Source: Acidovorax carolinensis (GTDB taxonomy: Bacteria; Pseudomonadota; Gammaproteobacteria; Burkholderiales; Burkholderiaceae_C). From it: a stretch of DNA of 64,000 nucleotides. Of this stretch, positions 39,980-49,002 are shown in pieces. Both the position numbers and the translations under genes were made by a program. Location: the NCBI RefSeq assembly GCF_002157145.1, contig NZ_CP021361.1, positions 1,736,001-1,800,000 on the forward strand, in the 5' to 3' direction. A model generated the notes under the pieces. It saw only the letters and a program-made list of their open reading frames with translations. It made no database searches and was not told the origin of the DNA. Within the stretch, counting starts at the first letter, position 1, and each line of letters starts with the position of its first letter.

Positions 39980-41155
39980 ATGACCTCCGCAGTGATTGTT
40001 TCCACCGCCCGCACCCCGCTTGCCAAAAGCTGGAAGGGTTCCTTCAACATGACCCATGGCGCCACGCTGGGCGGCCATGCCGTGCAGCACGCCGTGCAGC
40101 GCGCCGGCGTTGACCCGGCTGACATCGACGACGTGCTCATGGGCTGCGCCACGCCCGAAGGCGCCACCGGCGCCAACATCGCGCGGCAGATCGCCCTGCG
40201 TGCCGGCCTGCCCATCACCGTGTCGGGCGTCACCATCAACCGTTTTTGCTCGTCCGGCCTGCAGACCATCGCCATGGCCGCGCAGCGCATCATTGCGGGC
40301 GAGGCCGATGTGTTCGTGGCGGGCGGTGTTGAAAGCATCTCCTGCGTACAGCAGGAAATGAACACCCACATGTTGCAAGACCTGGCTTTGGCCAAGGCCA
40401 AGCCCGAGATCTACTGGAGCATGCTGCAGACTGCCGAGCAGGTGGCCAAGCGCTACCACATCGGCCGCGAAGCCATGGACGAATACGGCGCCGCCAGCCA
40501 GCAAAAGGCCTGCGCCGCCCAGGCCGCTGGTTTGTTCGACGCCGAAATCGCCCCCATCACCGTGACGGCTGGCGTTGTGGACAAGGTCATGGGCCTCACC
40601 ACCAGGCAAGTTACCGTCAGCAAGGACGAAGGCACGCGCGAAGGCACCACCGTGGAGGCTATTCAAGGGCTGCGCTCGGCGCTGCCGGGCGGCCTGATTT
40701 CGGCTGGCAACGCCAGCCAGTTCAGCGATGGTGCCGGCGCCTGCGTGCTGACCAGCGAAGACTACGCCAGCAAAAAGGGCCTCAAGCCCTTGGGCCGCTT
40801 CCTTGGTTTCGCCGTGGCCGGCTGCGAGCCCGACGAGATGGGCATTGGCCCGGTGTTTGCCGTGCCCAAGGTGCTCAAAAAACTGGGCCTCATGGTGCAG
40901 GACATCGACCTGTGGGAGCTGAACGAAGCCTTTGCCGTGCAGGTGCTCTACTGCCGCGACAAGCTGGGTATCCCCGCTGACCGCCTGAACGTGAATGGCG
41001 GCGCCATTGCCGTGGGCCACCCCTACGGCGTATCGGGCCAGCGCCTCACGGGCCACGCCCTTATCGAAGGCAAGCGCCGCGGTGCCAAGCGCGTCTGCGT
41101 GACCATGTGCATCGGCGGCGGCATGGGCGCGGCCGGCGTGTTTGAAGTGCTGTAA
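39980..41155 (+). CDS. Acetyl-CoA acyltransferase (thiolase)
   Basis: A 391-aa thiolase that cleaves 3-ketoacyl-CoA. The nucleophile is Cys90 in [10 protein letters not shown], with [17 protein letters not shown] (catalytic His near 347) and [15 protein letters not shown] (second Cys near 377). GHPYG replaces the commoner GHPxG with Leu or Ile. It lies 89 bases after the bifunctional enzyme, with AAAGGA before the ATG. Together they complete the beta-oxidation cycle apart from the dehydrogenase, which is found beyond the insertion at 43.7 kb. Confidence 0.95.
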   Translation: MTSAVIVSTARTPLAKSWKGSFNMTHGATLGGHAVQHAVQRAGVDPADIDDVLMGCATPEGATGANIARQIALRAGLPITVSGVTINRFCSSGLQTIAMAAQRIIAGEADVFVAGGVESISCVQQEMNTHMLQDLALAKAKPEIYWSMLQTAEQVAKRYHIGREAMDEYGAASQQKACAAQAAGLFDAEIAPITVTAGVVDKVMGLTTRQVTVSKDEGTREGTTVEAIQGLRSALPGGLISAGNASQFSDGAGACVLTSEDYASKKGLKPLGRFLGFAVAGCEPDEMGIGPVFAVPKVLKKLGLMVQDIDLWELNEAFAVQVLYCRDKLGIPADRLNVNGGAIAVGHPYGVSGQRLTGHALIEGKRRGAKRVCVTMCIGGGMGAAGVFEVL

Positions 41156-41179
41156 GCGCTGACGACGTTTTGCACATCG

Positions 41180-41217
41180 ACGCCCCGCGCAGACCAGAAG
41201 GTTTGCGCGGGGCGTTT
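41180..41217 (+). terminator. Probable terminator of the thiolase operon
   Basis: A 12-bp stem, ACGCCCCGCGCA / TGCGCGGGGCGT, with a 12-base loop; the T-run after it is short (three T). Confidence 0.65.
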
Positions 41218-41271
41218 GCTATATTGTTGATAGCTACTGGCGCTTTGTGGGTGAGCGCTGGAGGTCAAATA
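41218..41271 (-). repeat. Dispersed 55-bp element, copy 3
   Basis: Reading the minus strand: TTTGACCTCCAGCGCTCAC, variable bases, AAAGCGCCAGTAGCTATC and a tail ending ATATAGC. It abuts the thiolase terminator. Confidence 0.85.
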
Positions 41272-41535
41272 CTTTTTGCCAGTTCCTCGAATAATGAAAA
41301 TGGCTGCTTGATGCTTGGAGGGGCGGGTTGCCGGAGTGACTGCGCTCGGCCAGGAGCGAACTTTCGACGTGTCGGGATGGCCGACCGCTTCAGAGCCGAA
41401 CCGGACACAGGCGTATTCAATCCGCCTTCTCCCAACCGAGCATTGGAAGGTCAATAGTGAACCTGGAGAGGCCCGATTTTTCCGGATCAGTCAGTGCTTT
41501 ACTTTTCTCAGTGCGGAACTTGCCTTGTGTTCATC
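41272..41535. other. Left flank of the IS256-type element
   Basis: No gene is recognisable here. The final 28 bases (41508-41535), read leftward, are the original C-terminal codons and stop of the small gene now split by the insertion element. The stretch is AT-richer than the neighbouring fad genes. Confidence 0.5.
41528..41535. repeat. Target-site duplication, left copy (TGTTCATC)
   Basis: The eight bases TGTTCATC flank the element here and again at 42925-42932. Eight bases is the usual IS256-family duplication. Confidence 0.85.
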
Positions 41536-41564
41536 GAGCCTGTCAGAAACTTTGTGTGTGAGGC
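41536..41564 (+). repeat. IS256-type left inverted repeat
   Basis: The repeat has TGTCAGAAA at the outside and GTGTGTGAGGC at the inside. About 20 of 29 positions match the complement of the right end by eye. Confidence 0.85.
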
Positions 41565-41588
41565 ATAGCATGTCAACAAGGAGCATGA

Positions 41589-42854
41589 ATGCCACGCAAG
41601 ACGAAGACAACCGCTGCGGCGGACAAGGCGGCGCAGCCGCAATTCTCAGCCGAGCTGCTGGAGCAACTCATCCCCGGGCCGGTAACGCCGGCCGAGCTCG
41701 AAGGCATCTTCCAGCAGTTCAAGAAGTCGGTTCTTGAGCGCGCCCTGGGCGCCGAGATGAGCCATCATCTGGGCTACACGCCCGGCCAGGCCAAGCCCGA
41801 AGGGGCTGGCGCCAATCACCGCAACGGCAAGAGCGCCAAGACGGTGCTGACCGATGCGGGAGCGCTGCGCATCGACGTTCCCCGCGACCGCGAGGGCACT
41901 TTCGAGCCACAACTCATCGGCAAGCACGAACGGCGCTTCACCGGCTTCGATGACAAGATCATCGCCATGTACGCCCGGGGCATGACGGTGCGCGAGATCC
42001 AGGGCTTCCTGGCCGAGATGTACTCGGTGGACGTCTCGCCCGACCTCATCAGCAGTGTCACCGACGCCGTGATGAGCGAGGTCACGGCCTGGCAGACGCG
42101 CCCGCTGGAGGCGATGTACCCGGTGGTGTTCTTTGACGCGCTGCGGGTCAAGATCCGCGAGGATGGCGTGGTGCGCGCCAAGGCCGTGTACCTGGCGCTG
42201 GGTGTGCTGCCCGATGGCAGCCGCGACATCCTGGGCATCTGGATCGAGAACACCGAGGGTGCCAAGTTCTGGATGAAGGTGTTCAACGATCTGAAGACAC
42301 GCGGCGTCCATGACATCCTGATCGCCGTCACCGACGGGCTCAAGGGTATGCCAGAGGCGCTGGGCGCGGTGTTCCCGGCCACGACGCTGCAGACCTGCAT
42401 CGTGCACCTGATCCGCAATAGCCTGGACTTCGCAAGCTGGAAGGACCGCAAGAGCCTGGCGGCGGCCATCAAACCCATCTACACAGCAGTGAGCGCCGAA
42501 GCGGCCCAGACTGAGCTCGATGCGTTTGAAAAGGGGCCCTGGGGCCAGAAATTTCCCACGGTCGTGGGCGCCTGGCGCAGGGCCTGGGACAAGGTGATCC
42601 CATTCTTCGCCTTCCCGCCCGAGGTGCGACGCGTGATCTACACGACCAATGCGATTGAAAGCGTGAATGCGCGGCTGCGCAAGATCATCAAGACCAGAGG
42701 ACACTTCCCCAGCGACGATGCGGCCACCAAGCTGATCTGGCTGGCCCTGCGCAACATCACCGAGGACTGGGGGCGAGCAGCCAACCATTGGAAATCAGCG
42801 ATGAACCAGTTTGCAATCCTCTACGAAGAACGATTCATGAAACCGAGCACGTAA
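41589..42854 (+). CDS. IS256 family transposase
   Basis: A 421-aa mutator-type DDE transposase. The catalytic triad is Asp183 (VVFFDALRVKIRE), Asp249 (AVTDGLKGMPEA) and Glu357 (TTNAIESVNARLRK). The CIVHLIRNS motif (Cys270, His273) is typical. N-terminal residues 1-120 bind the terminal repeats (HRNGKSAKTVLTDAG). Ribosome site AAGGAG lies 6-11 bases before the ATG. Full length for the family and no breaks. Confidence 0.97.
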   Translation: MPRKTKTTAAADKAAQPQFSAELLEQLIPGPVTPAELEGIFQQFKKSVLERALGAEMSHHLGYTPGQAKPEGAGANHRNGKSAKTVLTDAGALRIDVPRDREGTFEPQLIGKHERRFTGFDDKIIAMYARGMTVREIQGFLAEMYSVDVSPDLISSVTDAVMSEVTAWQTRPLEAMYPVVFFDALRVKIREDGVVRAKAVYLALGVLPDGSRDILGIWIENTEGAKFWMKVFNDLKTRGVHDILIAVTDGLKGMPEALGAVFPATTLQTCIVHLIRNSLDFASWKDRKSLAAAIKPIYTAVSAEAAQTELDAFEKGPWGQKFPTVVGAWRRAWDKVIPFFAFPPEVRRVIYTTNAIESVNARLRKIIKTRGHFPSDDAATKLIWLALRNITEDWGRAANHWKSAMNQFAILYEERFMKPST

Positions 42855-42895
42855 GATATCCAACCAGCTTCACGAAATCGGTGAAGGTTCAATGA

Positions 42896-42924
42896 GCCTC
42901 ACACACGGAAATTCGGACACGCCC
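42896..42924 (-). repeat. IS256-type right inverted repeat
   Basis: GCCTCACACAC at the inner side and TTCGGACACGCCC at the outer end. It supplies the last codons and the stop of the truncated small gene read leftward. Confidence 0.85.
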
Positions 42925-43105
42925 TGTTCATCGTGCGCACATCTTTCGGCTGAGAAGCACGCAACATCCACTTTTCGAACAATTCTTCATTTTGCTTGTG
43001 CTTGATGATTTCAGCTTGTAGCTCTCGCACCAGATCGTCATCAGAACCATAACGAAGTTGAAATTTATTGAACAGTCTTTCGACCCGTGCCGATTGCTTG
43101 ATCAT
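42899..43105 (-). pseudogene. Small 68-aa protein with IS-derived C-terminus
   Basis: I do not know the family. The first 60 residues (MIKQSARVERLFNKFQLRYG...) are charged and helical, rich in Lys, Glu and Gln, and preceded by a good ribosome site (GAGGA). After MN the frame enters the right repeat of the insertion element and ends RACPNFRV. Removing the element with one duplication gives a 66-aa original ending TRQVPH, with its stop at 41508-41510. Only the last six residues were exchanged, so the protein may still work. Codons are more AT-rich than those of the surrounding fad genes, suggesting foreign origin. Confidence 0.6.
42925..42932. repeat. Target-site duplication, right copy (TGTTCATC)
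   Basis: Identical to 41528-41535. The match extends by one more base (G) on both sides of the element by chance or by end choice. Confidence 0.85.
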
Positions 43106-43672
43106 GGAGTCCTCATCTGGGTGTTGGATGCGTGGTTTTCATTGTCACGTCTCAGACACTTGTGTCAACCTAAACCATCGGGCCTCAAGCTGATTTAGCT
43201 ATGGCGCTGATCGAAAAGCCTGTTGCCCCAAGGAAGTGATTTTGGCCAATCGCCTCTACGGCCTGTCGAATGCGTCTCGTCGACCGATGATTAGTTGGTC
43301 AGTAAAACCAGCAAATTGACTTGCCCGATAGCAGGTGCACTCGACAAACTACTTGCGCTGCACAAGCGAGGGTTGCACGTCGGACCCGAGTGTCAGCAGC
43401 GGGTCGATTCCAGCCAGTCGCAACCAAATTCAGTCTTGGTTGCTGCGATTTGCTTCAATAACCATAGCTGGCAGCGCTTTTCCCATAAGCGTCAAGGCCT
43501 ACAACGATACAGCCCCACACCGCGGCAGCCGTTTTCGCAGCCTCCCGCTCCAGCCTTCACCCGGCGCGCGAGCGTGCAACCCGTTGCGCGCGGCGGCACG
43601 CAGACTGCACCCCCTTCGCGGCGTCGCGCAGCTGACATGTTGGAACGGGTGCCCCCACCCATAATTTGCCGC
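43106..43672. other. Intergenic region upstream of the acyl-CoA dehydrogenase
   Basis: These 567 bases have no gene I can support. The left 340 bases have mixed composition with a GACAC-TT-GTGTC palindrome near 43160. The dispersed repeat copy lies at 43453-43504. From about 43505 the GC content rises to the level of the following gene. The long upstream extension of the dehydrogenase frame through this stretch has no family resemblance. Confidence 0.5.
43453..43504 (-). repeat. Dispersed 55-bp element, copy 9
   Basis: Minus strand: GGCCTTGACGCTTATGG, variable bases, AAAGCGCTGCCAGCTATGG. It has diverged but keeps both cores and their spacing. Confidence 0.65.
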
Positions 43673-45538
43673 ATGACGACCTCCCTGCGCTCCACCCTCG
43701 ATTTCCTGCTCTACGACTGGCTTCAAGCCGAAACGCTGAATGCGCGCGAGCGCTTTGCCGACCATTCGCGCGAGACGTTTGATGCCGTGCTTGACACCTG
43801 CGAGCGCATCGCGCGCGAGAAGTACGCGCCGTTCAACCGCACGGTGGACATGCAGGAGCCGCATTTCGACGGCGAGCGCGTCACGCTGCCGCAGGCCACC
43901 AAGGATGCGTATGACGCCTATGCCGCCTCGGGCATGCTCAGCGCGGCGCAGGATTACGACATTGGCGGCATGCAGCTGCCCTACACGGTGGACGCGGCGG
44001 CCAATGCCTTTTTTGCCGTGGCGTCGATCAGCATCAGCTCCAGCCTGCTGAGCGTGGGCAATGCCAACCTGCTCATGGTGCATGGCACCGATGTGCAGAA
44101 GAAGGTGTTTGCACTCAACGAGTTCTCGGGGCGCTTCTCGGGCACCATGTGCCTGAGTGAGCCGCAGGCGGGCTCATCGCTCAGCGATGTGGCCACGCGG
44201 GCAGTTCCTGACGAGGCCCCTTCGGTAGCCCCGGACGGCTCGGTGCCTTGGGATCAAGACCCGCTGGGTCCACGCTATCGCCTCACGGGCAACAAGATGT
44301 GGATTTCGTCGGGCGAGCACGATCTGTCGGAGAACATCGTCCACCTCGTGCTGGCCAAGATTCCGGGGCCCGACGGCAAGCTGGTGCCGGGCACGCGCGG
44401 TATTTCGCTGTTCATCGTGCCCAAGAAGCTGGTGGATACCGAGGGCCAGCTGACCGGCGTGCGCAATGATGTGGCGCTGGCGGGCCTGAACCACAAGCTG
44501 GGCTGGCGCGGCACCACCAACACGCTGCTCAACTTTGGCGAAGGCAAATACCCGGTGCAGGGCAGGGCGGGGGCTGTGGGCTACCTGGTGGGCCAGCCGG
44601 GCAAGGGCCTGGCGTGCATGTTCCACATGATGAACGAGGCGCGCATCGGCATCGGCATGGCGGCCACCATGCTGGGCCTGGCCGGCTATTACGCCAGCCT
44701 GGACTACGCCAAAAACCGCCCGCAGGGCCGGCTCATGGGGGCGAGTGGCAAGGACGCTGGCCAACCGCAGGTGCGCATCATCGAGCACGCCGACGTCAAG
44801 CGCATGCTGCTGGCGCAAAAGAGCTACGGCGAGGGTGCGCTGGCGCTCAACCTGTTCTGCGCCCGCCTGGTGGACGAGCAGCACACCGGCGTGTCCGAGG
44901 CCGCCGACGAGGCGCGCCTGCTGCTGGAAGTGCTGACCCCCATCGCCAAGAGCTGGCCCAGCGAGTTCTGCCTGGAGGCCAACTCGCTGGCCATCCAGAT
45001 CCACGGCGGCTACGGCTACACGCGCGACTTCCCCGTGGAGCAGTACTGGCGCGACAACCGCCTGAACATGATCCACGAGGGCACGCACGGCATCCAGGCG
45101 GCCGATCTGCTGGGCCGCAAGGTGCTGATGGAAAACGGCCGGGGCATGCAACTGCTGGCCGCGCGCATGCAGGCCACCATGGCGCAGGCCGCCGCCGTGC
45201 CTGAATTGGCGGCCTGTGCGGCGCAGCTGGGCGATGCCTTGCAGCAGGTGGGCGCCGCCACGCAAGCCGCCTGGGCCACGGGCAACCCGGCCGAGGCGCT
45301 GGCCAATGCCGTGCCCTACATGCAGGCCTTTGGCCACACCGTGCTGGCCTGGGTGTGGCTCGATGTGGCCTTGGCCACACTGCGTGTTGATGCTACGCTT
45401 TCAGTAGCTGCTAGCGCAGGAAGGATGGGCGCTGCACGCTATTTCTACCATTATGAGCTGCCGAAGATTGCGGCCTGGCTGAATGTGGTGAACGGCCGCG
45501 ATATGACCTGTGCCGCGCTCAGCGAAGAGGCGTTTTAG
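43673..45538 (+). CDS. Acyl-CoA dehydrogenase, large (about 620 aa) type
   Basis: A 621-aa FAD enzyme that introduces the alpha-beta double bond into acyl-CoA. It belongs to the long class with N-terminal and C-terminal additions (as in DmdC and some FadE-like proteins). CLSEPQAGSSLSDV, WISSGEHDL, MMNEARIGIGMAATMLG, IQIHGGYGYTRDFPVEQYWRDNRLNMIHEGTHGIQ (catalytic Glu region) are clear. ATG at 43673 is preferred (MTTSLRSTLDFLLYDW). Residues about 573-591 are encoded by a copy of the dispersed repeat. It most likely belongs with the ligase-liv-fad cluster upstream, now separated by the mobile insert. Confidence 0.93.
   Translation: MTTSLRSTLDFLLYDWLQAETLNARERFADHSRETFDAVLDTCERIAREKYAPFNRTVDMQEPHFDGERVTLPQATKDAYDAYAASGMLSAAQDYDIGGMQLPYTVDAAANAFFAVASISISSSLLSVGNANLLMVHGTDVQKKVFALNEFSGRFSGTMCLSEPQAGSSLSDVATRAVPDEAPSVAPDGSVPWDQDPLGPRYRLTGNKMWISSGEHDLSENIVHLVLAKIPGPDGKLVPGTRGISLFIVPKKLVDTEGQLTGVRNDVALAGLNHKLGWRGTTNTLLNFGEGKYPVQGRAGAVGYLVGQPGKGLACMFHMMNEARIGIGMAATMLGLAGYYASLDYAKNRPQGRLMGASGKDAGQPQVRIIEHADVKRMLLAQKSYGEGALALNLFCARLVDEQHTGVSEAADEARLLLEVLTPIAKSWPSEFCLEANSLAIQIHGGYGYTRDFPVEQYWRDNRLNMIHEGTHGIQAADLLGRKVLMENGRGMQLLAARMQATMAQAAAVPELAACAAQLGDALQQVGAATQAAWATGNPAEALANAVPYMQAFGHTVLAWVWLDVALATLRVDATLSVAASAGRMGAARYFYHYELPKIAAWLNVVNGRDMTCAALSEEAF
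45389..45444 (-). repeat. Dispersed 55-bp element, copy 7, inside the acyl-CoA dehydrogenase
   Basis: Minus strand: CAGCGCCCATCC, variable bases, TGCGCTAGCAGCTACTG, ending GTAGCATC. The gene reads through it in frame (DATLSVAASAGRMGAA). Confidence 0.65.
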
Positions 45539-45547
45539 GCTGCGTGC

Positions 45548-46720
45548 TCACGCACCCACTTTGCGGGGTCTACGTGCGGTGGTGCATGCCGACAGCAGCC
45601 AGCCCATGCCGATGGCAAGCAGCACCGAGGTGATCTCGGCCGTGCGTGTGGGCAAATAGCGCTGTGTCCATTCGCAGGCAAAAGCGAGCACTGCGGTGCA
45701 GATGGTCATGCCCCCCAGCAAGGCACCGTTGCGCACCGTGCTCCAGAGGATTGCGCCAAAGCACAGGCATTCAAACGCGCGCGCCGTGATTGCAGACTGC
45801 ACCCAGGTCGAGAGCGACGAGGCAAAAGGTATCCATTCCATGTTGGCCGGTGGCGTGCGCCAAGCCCAGGGCCAGATCGCGTCGAGCAGATAGGTGGCCA
45901 GGGCCACCCATGCCGTGGCCCCCCAGCGTGCCCCCGGCGCCCACGAATCCAGCCAGCGCCACAGCAACCAGCCGCCCCCAATGCCCAGCACCACGGCCAT
46001 TCCTGGCGACTGGCCCACGACCACGAATTTGCCGGCCAGCACCGCGACCGTAGCCACCAGGGCCGATGTCCGCGCGCGGTGCGCCAGATGGGCGCTGCGC
46101 GCCAGGTGCGCCACGGCCGACAAGCCGATCACCGCCATGCCCACATGCGTCAGCATGCGCCGCGGCTGCCACAGGTCTTGTTGCCACAGGGACTTGACGT
46201 TCTGCGCCACCGAAGAAACGTCGAGCGTCGGTATCAGCGGGTACAGCTCTGCCACCCACCACAGGGCGACCAGCACCAATGTGAACCGGTCTGCATCGGC
46301 CCAGCCCTGGTGCCGGTGCAGCAGGTGCCCCACACGCCAGCGCGCGGCGAACCCGGCGGCCCAGCCCAGCGCGTAGCCCGCCATGTTGAAGATCACATCC
46401 GAAAGGGCAGGGGTGCGGGGCAGGTATTTTTGCAGCCATTGCAGCGCGCTGGCCAACACCAGCGATGCCACCAGCCAGGCAGCAAAAAAGGCCCACTTGC
46501 GCGGCCGCCCCTGCCCGGCCCAGCCCAGCAGCCCACCCAGGGGCATAAACAAAACGATGTTTTCGACCAGATCCACCAGACCGATGCGGCCGCTCCAGAT
46601 GAACGGCTGCGGCGCAGTGAAGTTCCACTGAAAAGGGAACAGCGAGCCATAGGCAATGAGCAATAAAACCAGCGCCAGCGCGACCGGGAGGCTGCGCGAG
46701 CGATCATCGACAGATTTCAT
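45548..46720 (-). CDS. VanZ-like family membrane protein
   Basis: A 390-aa protein with about nine to ten membrane segments and two VanZ-like units: residues about 15-115 (FPFQWNFT, DLVENIVLFMPLGGLLGW, ALQWLQKYLPRTPALSDVIFNMAGYALG) and about 290-385 (ECLCFGAILW, CEWTQRYLPTRTAEITSVLLAIGMG). The paired E-x-x-Q-x-Y/LP-R...D/E...N pattern is typical. VanZ of enterococci gives teicoplanin resistance, but the role of Gram-negative VanZ-like proteins is mostly unknown. It converges with the acyl-CoA dehydrogenase gene. Confidence 0.85.
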   Translation of the reverse strand: MKSVDDRSRSLPVALALVLLLIAYGSLFPFQWNFTAPQPFIWSGRIGLVDLVENIVLFMPLGGLLGWAGQGRPRKWAFFAAWLVASLVLASALQWLQKYLPRTPALSDVIFNMAGYALGWAAGFAARWRVGHLLHRHQGWADADRFTLVLVALWWVAELYPLIPTLDVSSVAQNVKSLWQQDLWQPRRMLTHVGMAVIGLSAVAHLARSAHLAHRARTSALVATVAVLAGKFVVVGQSPGMAVVLGIGGGWLLWRWLDSWAPGARWGATAWVALATYLLDAIWPWAWRTPPANMEWIPFASSLSTWVQSAITARAFECLCFGAILWSTVRNGALLGGMTICTAVLAFACEWTQRYLPTRTAEITSVLLAIGMGWLLSACTTARRPRKVGA

Positions 46721-46806
46721 GGGCGCCTCGGGTCACTGAATCCTGGATCACACCATACAACACCGTGTGGTGCACTTTGGTGCTGACCGCCCCGAGCTCA
46801 GATGCT

Positions 46807-46860
46807 TTGAAACTTATAGCTGTCAGCGCTTGCTGGTTGGGCGCTACACGCTGTTTTTGC
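46807..46860 (-). repeat. Dispersed 55-bp element, copy 8
   Basis: Minus strand: AACAGCGTGTAGCGCCC, variable bases, CAAGCGCTGACAGCTATAAG. It lies between the vanZ-like gene and the PEP-CTERM gene. Confidence 0.75.
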
Positions 46861-46953
46861 CCTGATGAATTGCCGCGGGTAGATGCCTGGCTGACATGGG
46901 TGCACACGCCCGGCGATGCTCTCCGCGCGCCGGGCGGGCGGTCACGTAACCGG

Positions 46954-47633
46954 TCAACGCTGGTTGCGGCGGCGAACCGATGCGAGCCCTGCGAGGGCTA
47001 CACCGAGCAAGGCCAGTGAGCCAGGCTCGGGCACATTGTTGGGGTCGCCAGGGTTGTTGGCCGACCGGCCGAAACGCAGGTCGTCAAAGCCGAGGATGTC
47101 GTTCGTCGCATTGAACGTGACGCTGGAGATCAGCTGGCCGTAGTCAATAAAGCCAATGAAAGCGCCGCCACCGTTGATCGCCGAGGGCATGTTGATGGTC
47201 TGCGTGACCGAGGAACCATCCACGTAATTGATGGTTTGCTGCGGAACCAGATTGGTCTGCAGGCCGTTCACGAAAAAGCCGAAAGCATCCACTGCGTTGA
47301 CGAAGGAAAAAGTGACCGAGCCGCCACTTACGGTTCGGAAGAAGGCGCCACCCGCAGTGGTGTTGAATCCGCACACGGCGCCACATCCGGGGTTCCGGTG
47401 TTGGTCGTGCCGCCGGTGATGGTGAGGTTGGCAGGCAGGGGGGATTCGAAATCCACGGTGTTCAGGGCGCCAGCCACCGAAAGGAACGATGCCGCGGCTG
47501 CGGTCGAGTTCACCATTTGCGCAAGCGTGGACACGTTGTCGTCTGCGGCCAGATAGGTCACTGGTGCAGCTTGCACAGCAAGGCAGGCACCCGACAGAAT
47601 GCCTGCAATAGCGAGTTTTTTTGTCATCGACAT
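46954..47633 (-). pseudogene. PEP-CTERM sorted exported protein, frameshifted
   Basis: The N-terminal frame (47633 down to about 47390) gives a signal peptide MSMTKKLAIAGILSGACLAVQA and a Ser/Ala/Asn-rich beginning. The C-terminal frame (about 47385 down to 46954) gives beta-rich sequence ending in NNVPEPGSLALLGVALAGLASVRRRNQR, with the PEP motif, a helix and an Arg cluster. One base seems missing in the ATCCGGGG run at 47385-47392; restoring it joins ...NTGTPG to CGAVCGFNTT and gives 226 aa. Such proteins are exported and processed by an exosortase (XrtA/EpsH type), which is not in this window. Function unknown, likely surface or biofilm matrix. Confidence 0.8.
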
Positions 47634-47783
47634 AATGGTTTCTCCTGGGAGGGTTTCTCAAGCCGTTGTTACAAAGCATACTTTGTGCCAATGGGGAAAA
47701 ACGTTATAAATCAACGACTTGATGATTTTTCTGCCTGCGGTAACGTCTCAGCTGTAAATAAATTCGACAGGTCGACAGGGGGG

Positions 47784-47812
47784 CGCCAGCCGAGTCGGGC
47801 GAAGGGCTGGCG
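47784..47812. repeat. Inverted repeat CGCCAGCC / GGCTGGCG
   Basis: Perfect 8-bp arms with a 13-base loop, 16 bases before the hexamer tract. No T-run follows. Confidence 0.6.
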
Positions 47813-47828
47813 GCGACGCTTCGACAAT

Positions 47829-47874
<46 letters not shown>

Positions 47875-48031
47875 TCGCATGCCAGGCCGATTTTTGTCAC
47901 ACACTGTTCTCATCCGCGCTTCCCAATCGCCCAGGCGACAGATTCCGTTGCCTTGCCCACGCACAATGCGGCGCTGCGCAGTGCCAGGCCGATTGCTGGC
48001 AGCGGCCCCATTCAAACCAGGAGACGACGAC

Positions 48032-48823
48032 ATGACCCGCACCATCCAACAATTGTTTGACCTCACCGGCAAGACGGCCCTTGTCACCGGTGGCTCGCGC
48101 GGGCTGGGCCTGCAACTGGCGCATGCGCTGGGGGAGGCTGGCGCCAGGATCATGCTGAGTTCGCGCAAGGCCTCGGATCTGGAGGAGGCCACGGCCGACC
48201 TGCAGGCCGCCGGCATCGACGCGCGCTGGATCGCGGCCGACTGCGCGCAGGAGGCTGACATCCGGCGCCTGGCCGATGAAACCCTGCAACGCATGGGCAA
48301 TGTGGACATCCTGGTCAACAATGCCGGCGCGGCCTGGGGTGCGCCCGCCGAAGATCACCCGGTCGAGGCCTGGGACAAGGTCATGAACCTCAACGTGCGC
48401 GGCTACTTCATCCTGAGCCAGCACATCGCCAAGCACAGCATGATCGCGCGGCGCAGCGGCAGCATCATCAACGTGGCGTCCATCGCGGGCCTGGGCGGCA
48501 ACCCCAGCGGCATGAACACCATTGCCTACAACACCTCCAAGGGTGCAGTCATCAATTTCACGCGGGCGCTGGCCGCCGAATGGGGCAAGTACAACATCCG
48601 CGTCAATGCCATCTGCCCGGGGTTCTTTCCCAGCAGGATGACGGTGGGCACCCTCAAGGCCATGGGCGAGGAAGCGCTGGCCGCCCACGCCCCGCTGGGC
48701 CGCCTGGGCGATGACGAAGACCTCAAGGGCCTGTGCGCGCTGTATGCATCTGACGCGGGCAAGCACATCACCGGCCAGTGGCTGGCGGTGGATGGCGGTG
48801 TGAGCGTGGTCACCGGTGGATGA
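48032..48823 (+). CDS. Short-chain dehydrogenase/reductase (263 aa)
   Basis: A classical SDR. TGGSRGLG (19-26) binds NAD(P), NNAG is present, the catalytic Ser is in NVASIAG and the YxxxK site is AYNTSKG. The end ITGQWLAVDGGVSVVTGG is standard. It resembles 3-oxoacyl-ACP reductase/gluconate 5-dehydrogenase-type SDRs; the substrate cannot be read off. ATG at 48032 follows CAGGAGACG. It is followed by a PaaI-type thioesterase and probably serves the nearby acyl-CoA pathway. Confidence 0.9.
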   Translation: MTRTIQQLFDLTGKTALVTGGSRGLGLQLAHALGEAGARIMLSSRKASDLEEATADLQAAGIDARWIAADCAQEADIRRLADETLQRMGNVDILVNNAGAAWGAPAEDHPVEAWDKVMNLNVRGYFILSQHIAKHSMIARRSGSIINVASIAGLGGNPSGMNTIAYNTSKGAVINFTRALAAEWGKYNIRVNAICPGFFPSRMTVGTLKAMGEEALAAHAPLGRLGDDEDLKGLCALYASDAGKHITGQWLAVDGGVSVVTGG

Positions 48824-49002
48824 GTGGGCGGGCGCCGCCTGTTGAGCGCGGCGCGTGCTGCCTGGGGGCTGCTTTGGCGGCGTAGGCGCGCGGTCGTGCC
48901 GTTCGCCACTGCAGGGGGCACTGTGCCAAGACGTCCCGCCAACGCTGCCGCAGCGGAACAGGGGCTATCCTTTCTGCCTTTTGATGAACCCTGGAGTTGC
49001 CT

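Larger units (their letters stand above)
41536..42924 (+). mobile_element. IS256-family insertion sequence, complete, 1389 bp
   Basis: One transposase gene lies between imperfect 29-bp terminal inverted repeats (41536-41564 and 42896-42924). Both share GTGTGTGAGGC at their inner end and TGTC-GAA outside. An 8-bp target duplication, TGTTCATC, flanks the whole. The transposase frame is intact, so the copy may be active and the insertion recent. Confidence 0.93.
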
